Positions 1 through 13,800 of a stretch of DNA of 64,000 bases are shown in pieces. Location: assembly GCA_034620365.1 (NCBI GenBank), contig JAQGEQ010000380.1:1178001-1242000 (forward strand), given 5' to 3'. Position numbers and translations under genes: made by a program. Under the pieces are notes generated by a model that saw nothing but the letters and a program-made list of their open reading frames with translations, had not been told where the DNA came from and searched no databases. Source of the DNA: Pegea sp. RAD2-039. Lineage: Eukaryota; Chordata; Thaliacea; Salpida; Salpidae. The stretch's first letter is position 1; every line of letters starts with the position of its first letter.

Positions 1-532
1 GCTTAACGTAAAAGGTTTATTGGATATAATTAATGATAGAAACTTAATTCAAACAAAGTATTTCTATTCAAAGTCACAACATTGTTTAAAACAGTTTAAA
101 ACTTTTTATTTTGATTAGTACTTATGATTAAAGCTTAAAAAATAACACTTTCAAAGCTAAGGTCAATTTTTTTTTGGATATTTACTATAAAAATAAACTC
201 AAAGTTTTTTATTTATTGACTAAAGCTTATTTTTTCTGGTACATAGAATTGTTATTGTTTCATTTTACTGTTTTCAAAACAGAAATGTCAAGAAGTAGAG
301 GTTAATAACATAACAACTTGATTATACCTATTTTTTGTTTTAAAAAGTATTTTCTAGTCTTAACTACCAAGTATGTGCTTTAATAACAAACTATCTGTAA
401 TATTTTGTCTTAAATGTCAAGATTTTGTTTTCGAATTAATTCATATTGTAGCTCGATTGTATGAAACTTCATAAGAGCAAATATTTATTAAAAAAATTGA
501 TGTAAGTTAAATAATTGATTATTTTTTATTAG

Positions 533-3500
533 GAATATGACTTATTGAAGTTTTTGGACTACCTTTTTACAACAGTGTTTACTATTGAGCTTGCATTGAA
601 AGTTCTAGCTAACGGTTTTTACATTGGAAGTAATGCATATTTAAGCAGGTTCTATTTATCTAAAGTTATTACATAAATCAATCTGAATAAACTCTTATGA
701 TAACTGCCAACAACTGAGTGTTGTAATTACTATTAGCTTGAATAATCTAAAATTCTAATTTTTATATCAGTGGATGGAATATTCTGGATTGTTTATTAGT
801 TGCAACATCTTTAATTGACGTATTAGTCAATGTCATATTACAAGCAGAACAAGTTGATTTTCTAGGAGTACTTCGAGTATTTAGATTACTACGAGCCCTG
901 CGACCTCTCAGGTGATAATTTAACTAATTGCATTCACTTCTAAGTTGAAATTAGTCTTACTAATTAAATAAATCTCTTTGAAGAGTTATCAATCGTGCTC
1001 CTGGATTAAAACTAGTGGTCAGGACTTTATTGTCATCGCTGAAGCCTATTGGAAATATTGTTCTTATATGCTGCGCATTTTTTGTTATTTTTGGTATTCT
1101 TGGAGTTCAAGTAATTGAAATTACTTAAGTTTAAATAACTAGTGACATTAATTTTTATACTTTTATGCCTTCTAAATCATTATATTTTTGAGATTTTGTT
1201 TTAAGAGTTAAAAGTTACTACAAGATACAAATTGTTCATAAAAATAACATTGATTTTTAGCTACTAAAAGGAAAGTTTGGTTATTGTATCGGTCCCAAGC
1301 ATGTGTTGAACAAAACTGAATGCGATAACGAAGACCAGCAATGGTCTACTAGACAGTATGTTTATATGAAATATAAACCACAAAAAATATTCTTTTTATT
1401 CGATAAAAATATATTTATAGAAATTACAAATTTTTGCTTCGATTATATTTTTTACAGAATCTCTCTTTTACCAGGTACAACTTTGATGACTTATTTCAAG
1501 CATTGATGGCTTTGTTTGTTCTTGCCTCTAAAGATGGTTGGGTCGAAATCATGTATAATGCAATAGATGCAACAGGAGTTGACCAGGAGGTTTATTAAAA
1601 ACTTATAATAAAAAATCTACATAAAAGATTTAATCGTAGAAAATCTTTAATTCGTTTGTAGCTCGCTCACAGAATCATTTTATTATACAGCCAAAACGAA
1701 ATCATAATTTGTGGATGCTTATTTATATCATTTCTTTTATTCTAATTGTTGGATTTTTCGTCATCAATATGTTTGTTGGAGTTGTAGTTGAAAACTTTCA
1801 TAGATGCCGTGAAGAACATGAGCAGGAAGAAATCAGAAGAAGAGAAGTCGGTTAAGTTATAACTCAATAAATATCATCACCTACTTATTTTAGGCTCGGC
1901 GGCTTCATAAGCTAGAACGGCAAGAGCGTAAGAGGGCTGCCCAATTGAACCAGTCAGAAAATGAATCGTTTTCTCGTAAAACTTTAAAACTTGCACTATC
2001 TAGTTTTGATAGTGTGAGAACTAAGTGTAGGCGGGTGTGCAGGCTTGTGAGAAATTTATATCAACGTTGCTATAAAGGTAAAGTTACATCTGGTTTTCGT
2101 GTTAATGTAAAAACATATTAAATTTTTGTGATAGCGTATTTACACATAAAGTTTTAATTGTAATAGTTTGATAAATTTGCTTTATAAACTTTTCCGATTT
2201 AACTTCAACATTAAATATTTTCTTTCCTTATTTAGTTCTAGCAGTTTGTTATATAAGCAACTTCAGTTGTATAAGGTTTAAGAAATCTTTTAGTTGTATA
2301 AAAATGAGAATAAAAATCAAAAGTTTTGTTGGCACAACTGTTTATGTTTTTAATCCAATTTTACGTTTTTAACCAAAATCTTCTTGTAATATTTTCAAAT
2401 AGCTTGTCAAAAACTTATTTGTTGTATATTTTCTTTAACAAATAAGAAACCTAAAGGTTCAATACAACATACAGGACAATTTATAAAGCTTTTTTTATAT
2501 AATCTTTTCGATCTAGCAAAAATTCAAAAATTTATAGAATAGAATGATTAATCGATTCATACAAGTAACAAAAAATTCTTCATTTAGATCATACCATAAC
2601 ATTTATAGAACTGTTTTAAAAACTCGATTATTATAAAACTGTTTATATAAAAATTCAAGCTTTATGATATAAGCAATTTAATTTGCAAACATGGCATTAT
2701 ACCAAGTTTACTCAAAGATTGAAAATAAATAACCCCATAATATCAATAATTAATACTTATTGGAAACAGTTTCTGAAACTTAACGGATACAGTTTTTGAA
2801 GGTTTATAAAATTCTAATTAAAAAAAAACTTAAATAAAACTGAAGCGTTTTCGAATTAAGGATTAAATTTATTTTTACTATCTTATACCCAATTTAGATA
2901 ATATAATATGTTTCAGTAAAGCTGTAAACTCATAAGCTTTCATGAATGTCAGATAAATACATTTTATTTTTAGATGAACCTAAGTATTATATGCGGTATT
3001 CTTGTTTGAGAAGGAAGATGTACAACTTGTGTGTTAGTAAACATTTTGAGCTTACCATATCATGTGTTATCGGACTAAATATCCTAACGATGGCTGCAGA
3101 ACACTATCAACAGCCTGCGGTAGGTCATTCTTCTGGTTATTATCAAAATCGTTTACTTTGTGATATGACGCCTGTATTGTTCACTTTTAACAGTTTGATT
3201 TTTTAATTATGAGCAAAGGAAGTTAAATCTTGATCTGTAACAGTAATTAAGATCTATCTTGTTTTGAAAATGATACTAATTGAGTATAAGAAGATTAAAA
3301 CACAAATAAATCACTTTTTATAATAAAGCAACTCTAATTTTGGTTATAATAAAAGTATGTTAAACAGATAAGTTAATAAAAATGTTTACTTGTAAATAGA
3401 AATATTGAAAAAGAATTTGTTTTAACATTCTTGATAATACTTTTGATAAAAATAGAAAGTTTCTAATTTTTATATATTTTTATAAAGATACTTTATTTAA

Positions 3501-6500
3501 AAGTCAAACTTAAACATCTTTTCATTTATTTTTATTAAACTCAAAATATTTTAAAATCAATTTTTGTACTAATTTTTCTTAATTTTTTAATCAATACCTG
3601 GCAAAAATTATTATGAAAATGAATGATCAATTTACCAAAACTATATTTGTCATGAAAATCAGATTTGTAAATCCGGGTTTAGCCTGCAGCACTCGATTAG
3701 ACTTCAGAGCAGGAACAAGATCTTTCAAATGCTGGCTTTCAACTTGCAGAAGTTGATACATTAACTTTTCAAAGTTTTGCGACAACCTCTTAACCAAAAT
3801 TATGTAAAAATTGTTGGTCAAAAAAACACAAAAGTTTATTCAAAGCTAATTTGTTCAAAAATTTGGTATACTAAAACCTTCTTTAACATTTATTTCAATG
3901 AATAAATAAAATAATGATAAATATTAGGAAAATAGAATCCTTAAAAACTAAGAAAATTATGAGCTCCTTATAAGATGTTGCGGAAAATATTTAACTTTTA
4001 TTTTCTCTTTTGGATAAACTTCTTAGATGACTGGAAGTGGACAGAGTTGCGACCACTTATTAGGTCCGGTTTCCAACGACATAGCCTAGAGTGGCAGGAC
4101 AGTGACATTAAGGTCACCAAATTAGACAATTTTGTATCTGGGTTTACTCCAACAGCCTTTAATTATCTCGAAGCAACTACAGGGTAGTGGCACTATAACC
4201 CATAGCTTAAGAAGGTACTTTTCGTGGTCGATAGGTGGCGTTATATGTCACTTCGACGACGAGATACGAGTCCCAGCATTCAACACACAATGGATTAACA
4301 ACCAATCTTTACAACCACTCATTTATCTTGATGCTTATCGTAATACTTACAGATATTACCATTAATCAGCATTTTATAAATCTATATAAAATTGAAATAA
4401 GTTTACTTCAATGCAGAAGACATATTTGAAAAGTTTAAAGCAATAAGCAACGTTATTAACATTATCTAACAAATTAAAGATTATTTGTTACAAGTAGTTT
4501 TTATCATTAAGTCAAGTGCTTCTCATATAAAAATTTTCGGCAAAATGATTCAAAAGAAACAGGTCTGAAGTTTAGAAAATTATTTTCACACCTGATATAT
4601 CATGTTTATCAAAAGCAAATCAATCAAAAGATGTAGATTTATTCTATCTTTCTTCAGCGCTATTCAATCAATAGAAAACCACAAAAACAATCATTCTATA
4701 AAGCATAAAAATCTACAAACAAACCATAAAACTTACTGAATAATTGTTTTCAGGCGCTAGGCGAAGCACTACGGATTGCCAATTTCATTTTTACTGTTGT
4801 TTTTGTTTTGGAAGCTGTTGTCAAAATAATCTCTTTTGGAGTTTTACGTTATTTCCGCGAAAAGTTAGTGATTAAAATTTAATTTGAGTTGTTTTGTTCT
4901 GTTAATTTTCAATTGATTTAATTTGTAGATTAAGTTTAGAGATTTAAATAAACTTTAAAACTGGAATTCATTTAACGTAGTTTTAATCTGTAGCCAGTTA
5001 ACTTTTAGAAATTAAAAATTTGTTTATTGTTTGATTCATGAAAAATAATTAGTAAAGTTTGCATTCAAATAATTCAGGTAGAATTATACATGTAAGTCAT
5101 CAACATTTACTTTTTCAAACTAATTTTCCTGAACTATTTTAAGGTGGAATATACTTGATATGCTGATTGTAATTTCTTCCGTTGTTGGAATATTGATTGA
5201 AGAGTATACTGGAGATGGATTTGAGATTCAGCCTTCAATTATACGAGTAATGAGGGTCTTAAGGGTTGCGAGAGGTAAATATCTGCCCGCAATACTTCTG
5301 ATATTTAACTACAAACAGCTTCAGTAGTGTACAAGTTTTAAATTTTAATATTTGTATCTAGTGTTGAAGTTGATGAAGATCTCAAATGGGATTCGATCTC
5401 TTCTAGAAACAGTAGCTCGAGCAATTCCACAAGTTGGAAACCTTGGAATGTTATTCCTTCTTCTTTTTTTTATTTTTGCTGCTTTAGGAGTAGAACTTTT
5501 CGGAAAAATTAGTAAATACTTTTATTTTATCAATTAAAATCTCACCAAAGTTCTTTAAGCAAATATTGCGCATTAAAAACAATAAATAAGATGACTTTCA
5601 GCTTGTGATGAAGAAGACTTTCCTTGTGAAGCCCTTGGAAGACATGCTTCATTTAAAAACTTCGGGATTGCGCTTTTGACTTTATTTCGTATTTCAACTG
5701 GAGACAACTGGAATGGTATACTCAAAGACACTTTAAGATGCCATCCTAATAAAGATTGTTGGCTTACTCGGATTTTATCCCCCTTGTATTTCATAGTTTT
5801 TGTTATGATGGCTCAGTTTGTGATGGTTAATGTTGTAGTAGCAGTTTTAATGAAAGTAAGTATAACATATTGATATTTTATTTTCAATTTAATTTATTTA
5901 TTTGTTATTTCTAAATTTTTGAAGCTCTTAAACTCTATCTATTCTATAATATTTGTTACAAAGCAAAACTCAGTTAAATATAAAAAACCAATTTAATGTC
6001 ATTTGATTTAACATCGGCACTGATTTAATTGTTTAAACAAATAATTGAAGCAGAAACAGTTAATTACAAATGAGCTCAACAAAACTTTGATCTACTTAAT
6101 TTTGAAGTACTTAAAAGTCAAGACATATTTGAAAGTTATAAAAAAACTAAGTCTGTTTTACCAATTTTTAAAAACTTTTTTGATTTCGGTAATTTGTCAA
6201 AATTACTTCATAATTATAAGAAATTAGTAAAAAAATGTTTTTAGCAACTCGAAGAAAGTAGATGCGATGCTTCGGAGGATGGTTATGAAGAAGATGATGA
6301 AAGCAGCTCACAGAATGATGATGAAGATAGCTACAATGACGTCATCAATAAAAATAAATATTTTTCTGATGACACGAGAGCCTCTGAAAACAAGTCTGAA
6401 CAACAATCAGAAGATTTTGCAGTTGTCGAATTGCGTGAAATTGATGTAAGATTTAAAAAATAGTTGACTACTTTGAAGTAAAAAGTGAGAAAAATCATTT

Positions 6501-7833
6501 TGTTATGGAACCAAAAATAACTTATTACACAATTTTAAAGGAGTTCTATAAAATTTTATAGAAATTTATTTTACTTAATTTAGCTTTCAAACAAGATCTC
6601 ACGTTTTTTAGATCATGCTTACATCAGCTGATGAAATTAAAGAGCACTCAACTGGTTTTCAAGTGAAACCAACTGATTTAAAGAAGATGAAACCTAAAGT
6701 AATAAAAAACGATGATAGTTAATTTCTTTTTCATCAAACAAACTAATTTTTTTCTTTAAGTTCAAGTCTATGGTGAATTTTTTTTCATATGAAGATGATA
6801 CCGGTTTAATGGAATCTCGTGACCATGAGATTGTTCAAGATCAAGAAAATAAATTTGATCAGAAAAAAACATTGTCATTACCATGCTTAAAGGTTTGTGA
6901 GAAGCACTTTGAGTCAACTTATTCTGTTATTTGTCGTGTTTTGTGTATAGCTAAAATTTCCAGTTTCATCGAAAGAAAAAGCTAAAGAGTTAGCAGAAGA
7001 AGAAGTTATTAGATCAAACTCTTACACTTTTGATGATGAGAAATCTCTTTCTAAAAACTATCAAAATGGTAAACATAAAAAAAATTGTTTAATTTCTGTA
7101 GTTCGTCGGTTTAATTTAGTTTTCAATGATAATAAATTTGTTTAACCAACTGATAAAAAATATTTTAATTGATATTAAGTATATATTAGTTGTCATTAGT
7201 TCTTGTAAAACTAACAAAGCCATATTATTAAGCTTTAAATGTTTTCGTTCAAGTACGATATAATAAGATGTATAAGATAAAGTTAAACACGAGGTAAAAA
7301 TCACTCTAAAAAATAAATAAATCTGTATAACTATATAAATTAAAATAACTTAGAAATAAAAAAAATAAATAAAAAACAGATTACTGAAATAAAGTGAAGA
7401 AATACCAATTATTTGGCAAAAAGTAACTTATTTTTTCATACGTTTTCTTTACTATTAATCCTATTTAAACTTTGCAGACGACTTTTATAATAAAAAAGAA
7501 CTAGTAAATGAAATTCAAACTTCTTTTTCATCTTCTGGACATTCACTGTCAACTTCTCAATCTAAATCATCATCAAGTTTAAACCTGGGCTTCTTGTTTT
7601 CTATAAACGAAACAAGTAGTTTTGAAGACCTAGATAAGGACTCTTTACATGTGTCATCGACAAATTCTCTACCTCCGTGCGTTTTAACCCAACAATCAAA
7701 CTCTATGGGTGAATTGTATAATCACAGTACTTTATCACGTGCCAACAAACACTTCAAATCAGAACCTACTTTGCAAAGTTATCAACAAATTTCCGGGTAC
7801 AATTTTACGACTACAGTTAATAATTCTAATTGA
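533..7833 (+). CDS. CACNA1G/H/I-like: T-type (Cav3) voltage-gated calcium channel alpha-1 subunit, 3' part
   Basis: Pore subunit of a low-voltage-activated calcium channel in the plasma membrane; repeats I and II lie left of the window. Exons: 533-648, 771-911, 984-1110, 1261-1355, 1475-1589, 1691-1846, 1894-2077, 2974-3119, 4754-4863, 5144-5274, 5362-5511, 5602-5855, 6245-6445, 6612-6698, 6761-6892, 6951-7068, 7478-7833; 872 codons plus stop. Seen: repeat III S2-S6 with S4 [14 protein letters not shown] and pore ASKDGW; III-IV linker rich in Arg/Lys; repeat IV with EHYQQP, S4 [18 protein letters not shown] and pore STGDNWNG. Asp in both pore loops is the repeat III/IV half of the T-type EEDD filter; high-voltage-activated channels have Glu there. 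The C-tail has a Glu/Asp/Ser-rich stretch from 6245 and a Ser-rich end. Oddity: the 1846/1894 join needs a weak donor (GTCGGT), because the stronger GTTAAG four bases later breaks the frame. Family sure; paralogue not assignable. Confidence 0.95.
4035..4340 (-). repeat. tRNA-headed SINE, copy A (minus orientation)
   Basis: GC-richer island inside the intron between repeat IV exons 2974-3119 and 4754-4863. Read on the minus strand, its head aligns by eye with copy D at 58.2 kb (AGTGGTTGTAAAGATTGGTT against AGTGGCTAAGCCGATTAGCT, then the B-box region and CGTCGTCGAAG). Its body aligns with copy B at 22.9 kb through the shared plus-strand core TTTACTCCAACA. Diverged, so an old insertion. Edges are approximate. 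Confidence 0.6.
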
Positions 7834-10800
7834 TAGTTGATTAGCTTCAGCTAAAAATTTATCGTTTTTTGTAGCTCAACAAATTTATTTAATTTTAATA
7901 ATTTAAGATTATAATCTTACAAGCTATTTTAAGTTCTTATGTTCGTATACTTTGCCTAATGAATACTTTTTGATAAAAACATTTAGATAACAATTTCTAC
8001 TTTTTATCTATAAATTATAAACAACTTATAGTAAAGTATACAAAATATATCTCTATTTGAAAAGCTTCAAAGTGTTTAAAACGTTTTAATTTCTAGGAAT
8101 AAAACTGATCAGATTAACCTTGATATCGACAATCAAAATAATATCTTGGAATGATGGATGCTAAGCTTGCAAAAGATCGTTTAAAAACTCGTTTTATGGT
8201 GTGATTGCAGCACAAAATGTATTTTGTAGCTTCTTAATGATGATAAGAAAATCATAAATGAATTTTTGAACTTATAAAATTTAAATTAAATCTCAACAAA
8301 AAATTAGATTAGATTCAGATAGAATGAATTAAATGGAAAAGTTTTGAATTCAAAATAGATGATAGAATGATATTTTTAGAATCGCAATAAGATCATTATT
8401 ATGGTAAATCATATAAACCTCATTATTAAAGCATTTATTACAACTGTAATTAAACTTCAATAAATATTTTTGCATTTGATTTTTACTTTTAAGAATATGT
8501 TTGTTTCATTTTAATAACTGTTACAGCTTGACAGAATTTAACTGCTTCTTAATTAAACGACTTTTTTAAACTTTTTACGCTAACTGATTGAGAGTATTTT
8601 TTTACATCATCGTTATTACTGTAATAAATAAGATGCTGGCAAATGATCTTGAAATTTATGAGAAATCAATTCAGTTAGCTTTTATAAACTAACAAAGTAC
8701 TCCAAATTAAATTGATTAAAGTTTAATTGAAAGTTTACCAGTTTGTACTAAGTTAATCCTTTCAGTATTTACCAGAAAATTTACAAGAAACTTATTAGAT
8801 AACTTCTTTTTCCTTTTTACTTATCATTGTTTTTATCTCTAGTAACTTCTAAGACTTTGGTTAACTTATTAAAAGAAATCAAATAAAAAATCTTATTATT
8901 AAAGCTAAGTTTATATTAAAATAAATTTGATAAAAATTATATTCTAAAGTTGTTAAGTTAGCAACCCTCTAAAAAGAAAAATATATGATACCTGCTGTAC
9001 GATAGGCTGCCTCCTCAAACATAATATGCTAAAATCTTAATTTTTCAATGTTTTATATTTGACTTTAAATCTACATTAGAACGATTTAAGAATTAATTCC
9101 ATAAAAGGTAAAAAGTCTTAGCTGCCTAAATAAATATAATTTTTCAAAAAAATTTCTAACAGGTTCACACAAAATTAATGAATTAAAAATAGTTTGTTTT
9201 AATAATTTCAAATTTCATTTTGTGATAAATATTTTTGTTGATTAAAATAAGTTTTTACACTTACCTCACAGAAAACGAATTAAAGTTCTATTCCTTAAAA
9301 CAAACTTTTAATTTTCATTTTATGCTAAAACTCTTTTTCCATACCAATGAAAAGTTTTTTGTATAACTAATATAGATACTGCTTAAGGAAAAGATTGCAT
9401 GATATGAAAATGGTTGCTGACAACTTTATAGTTTTGATAATTAGATATCCTTTTTAATCTGGGAATATAATTTCACTTTCATCTACAAACAAAATTTTTA
9501 CTTAATTCTGAGTTTTGTCTTAAACCAAAATCCTCAAGAAATGAAAGTTAATTTGTGATGAATCTAATAACTGAAAACTTAAAATTCAAAAGAAATTAAC
9601 TTACGACAAATATCAACAGAATAAATTTGCGATAAAAGTTTTAGAATATTTTATATCTTTGAAAAGGTTTTTATTAAAAAAGATCCAAAATTTCGTAAGA
9701 AGATATATAACTATTCCTAATTAAGCAATAAATATAATCAACTTTTTTCTGCAAGAATAATTCATAGTAAATAATTAAGTTTCTCAATTCTAGAAGCTCT
9801 TGTATTTAATTACACCATAAACAATTGTATATATGAAATATATATTAGTACATAAAACTATGCCAAATACCAAGCTTTGTATATATAGTAACAATAAATA
9901 AAATAATTAAGGTCTTTGAGCCTTCTGCAATCATAAATCGATACCACGAAATAATGATAGATATCAAAATAAAAAATCGTGGACAAATTTTCAGTTTGAG
10001 AGTGTATCGATAAATAAAATAAAATTTGTTTGTAAATAGATATATATAGCAACAAATATTTGATTAAAACAGGAATTAATTTACAAATATTGATAGTTCT
10101 AGAAACCAAGTTAATAAAATTAATATTACAAGTTTATAAATTAAAAATTTCTAAAGTTTTCATTTTGATAAATGTTTTTGTTTAAAAGATTTTAACTTTT
10201 AAGTATTGAGTACTACGATAACCAATTGCTAGAGTTGTATTTGGTTTATAGCACCAAAAGTGTGGTACACTTTGAATTACTGCTTCATTATTAAATACAA
10301 TCCAAAATCCTTTATATTAAAAAGTTTTAGAACTACTTGTGGCTTATAATCTCGGTGTTGTAAAAAGTGTTTAGAAAACGTTCTTTTAATTGGTAAATCA
10401 AGTTTATTGAAGTTATGAAATACATTGAGAAAAGACTTAAAATATAATTTATTTTTTTGTTGTATTGCTTAGACGTTAAAGTAACTTGGAATAGAATCTA
10501 TATCAAAAGGTTTTCGAAGGATTTTTATACCGAGTTAAAAATTTTGAAGCAAATGTGTCTTAACTGTCAGGGTATAAGAGCAGAATATGCCTGTGCTATA
10601 AGAATTATTTATCGATCAAAGTTGGGTTTTTAGCAGAAGGATTTAATTTACTAGGATGACATACAGACCTAAATATATTACAGCATAGCTAAACTGAAAT
10701 CAACTGTTTTGGAATAACAAAATAAATAGTAAAATTTTTAAACTAAAGTCAACTGGTTACTGTTTAACTTTGACAATTAATGATTATAGTTTAATGTTTA

Positions 10801-13800
10801 TACTTAATTAAAACATCAATTGTTATTGTACTACTAACACATATTCAAAATGTTAAATGTAAACCACAGTTGGTACAAAAGCTATGTACTTTTAAAGAAA
10901 ATATATTACAAGTATTTGAAAAATAAAGTCAGTTAGCATTCCTATGCATATAACTCTGTAAAAGTTACAAGCTTATGTTAATTCGCTAGGTTTCAGCAAA
11001 GAGCATACAAAATAAAAACAATTTTATTACCAGAAGCAAGTATGACTTTTACTGAAAAAGTATTCTGTTGGTTCCATGCAAATTTTGACACGTAGGAAAA
11101 ATAAAATAAAAACAGAATACGTGGCGAGCGAAACGAGAGATATAGAATTTAGAAAGTCTAAATATAAAAATCAACTAACTAAATGAAGTTAATGAAGAAT
11201 TCTTAGTCTTCACAATAATCAGTTTTATTATTTTGAATAATATTCATAAAACAGTATGAGATAAAAAAGTAGAAAATATCTACAAGCAAAAAGTAACCAA
11301 ATAATTTCTTGCTTACTTGTATTTACTACTAGTTATAATTACTTATTTTAGTGACTGAAACTTTGAAATTTGTTGTCTATTAGTACGAGCTTAAAACAGA
11401 CTAAATTGAGAATTATTTGTTTTACTATAGAAATTTTATAAGACTAGTTAAACTTGTTCATACTTTTTTATCAATTCAGTTATTGTATAATGAATTGGTT
11501 TGCTTAGATAAATTTAATATTTAATGTTTAATTCAAATGCAACTTTTATTAAAACACTCTTCAACTATTTAAACTTCTATTCTTAGTCTTTTGAAAACAG
11601 ATGAAGCAAAATGAATTGTTTATAACTAAAATTATCTCAAATCTAAAATGCTTTCAATGTTTTTAAATTTTTTCTACTGAAATTAGCTGAAGAAAGTTTT
11701 CTAAATATGTTTTAATTAGTCAACTTTAATAAAGTTGTTTAAAGTTAATTTTGTTAAGGATAATTTAACCTATTTCTGTAAATTAACTTAACTTATAAAA
11801 AGTTTAAGCATTACTCTAAGATTTGAAAAATTTAATTAATTAATTTTCTTGATTCTAAATAAGGCACAGTAATAGTATTATAAAATAACACTTTAAAGGA
11901 TAAAAAGGAAAGATGACTGATCTCAATTCTAAATAGAATATCTAATTAAGAGGCTATTATCTTGTGTATTTGTTACCAAAATGAATGAATTGTTGTAGGA
12001 ATATTGAAAAGATGTTTCAACATTTTTTTTTAACTTATTTATGATTTTCTTTTAATGAGTAAGATATTGACAAACGTTTTAATCAAAACAGAAATATTTG
12101 AAGACAGTTTTATTGTTCAAATTATTATAGTCAGAAATAGAAGCAGAAATAAAGAGAAAACATATGTATCAGGAAATTAGTTTAAAAAAACATCTTTGTA
12201 AAGGTTTTAAAAAGTAAGTTATTTGACACAATGTTCAAGAGAATTACTTTTAAAAGAGAAAGAAAGTTATAAAGGTAAAAACGTGGCTGGTTGTCTGGCA
12301 CATGTAACTGGATAGTTAAGGGACACGTTTATATTTTACAATAAATGTTATTACCGAAACGCATAAAATGTCAAAAAAGTAACAGTTTTCTAGTGATGCT
12401 CTTTCAACCACTTTCTATATCAATTGCACTTCATATCGAAGCAGCTACAACAAACAAAAGTTATCTTTTCGTTTAAACTGAAGTATCCCAGCACTTTTAG
12501 TGATAAAATAATCGATTTTGAATGTTTTTACTCAATCAAGGTTTCTACTTTAACTTACTTTAGAATTAAATTATATCTGTCACATACCTACCTAAGAGTT
12601 AGCTCCCATGCTGCAATTATTTTAAGATTTTTAATGAATGAATTTTCAAAAATATTTGAAGTTTCATTTTATAAACTAAGATATAAATAAGGGAAAGGTT
12701 TTTTTTATATTTTAAATAGTAATACAAAAAACTAATTTTCAACAAAATTATTAAAATTTTTAGGTGGATAAAATAAAAATAATCTTTCTAAAAGCTAATT
12801 TATAGCTCTTAAAATTACTGAAGTTTTAAAGCTGAGTTAACCTTAATTTTTTTCGTGACAAATTTCCTTTTTAGTAAACCTGTAAAAAATATTCAAATAA
12901 ATCATGTCGATCTACAGCTTGCCGTCATTGAAGTATATAGAAAGTCAATTTATTTCTAGGTTTAGTTTAATCAATAATATGCCGCGTTTCTTTCTACAAT
13001 ATAAACTGACACCAAACACCTTTTAACTCTTCTATTTTCAGCTTTGCTTTTACACATACAAGTTGGAATTTATCTAAACATTGTTTCTACTTTGACAGAA
13101 AAAGCTGTTATTTAATAATTAATAAAAAAGTTTGTTTATGGTTAGAATAAGTCTTGGTAAATTTATAATTAATAAATAATAAGTCAACAGTGATCAAGGT
13201 TTCTTGGTATATTAATTAAATATTTTTGCTATAAGATTTACTTTTAATTTTTAAAACAGTTTGTACTGAATATTGCTTTTATAGTTAAAAATCACTTCAA
13301 CAAAACTATTTGCAAAACTTCTGTACTTAAGCAAATTTGTAATATGTCTTATCCTTAAGTGTAATACATTAGTTTTTATGTTAGAAATTGAGTTTGTGAT
13401 TAATAATCAATTTTGAAATCGAATATTAATGTTAAAAGTAATAGATCGGTTTATTTTGAGCATATAATCACTGACAAATCAATTTGATAAACCGCTTAAA
13501 AACCAGTGCAAGATAATCAAACGATAATATCAAATACAGGATGCTTATAAGAAGCAATTACTTTTATAGAGCTTTGATGTTATGTTAACGTGACATACTA
13601 TTGTGAGTGAGAAATAAACATCTTTTTTTCATTTGATTTTAAAGTTCAAATCATTGAAGCATAAACATTGATGATACTTGTAGTTAACTTACCGGAACAA
13701 ATTCTTTTTCGTTATTTTGAAAAGACAACTGTTTGCACAGTAGTCAAAAAAGGAAATCGAACTTTTATTCCAACTTTAAACTTGAGAAATCAAAATAACA

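Noticed and set aside
3975..4429. Three overlapping plus-strand frames of 64-77 codons
   Set aside because: They lie in SINE copy A inside a channel intron, antisense to the element.
9858..10109. 83-codon minus-strand open frame
   Set aside because: Low-complexity Ile/Tyr/Leu content expected by chance in this base composition.
12424..12690. 88-codon open frame in the 8-15 kb spacer
   Set aside because: Phe/Ile/Lys/Tyr-rich AT-driven composition, no motif, no splice partners, no neighbouring coding signal.
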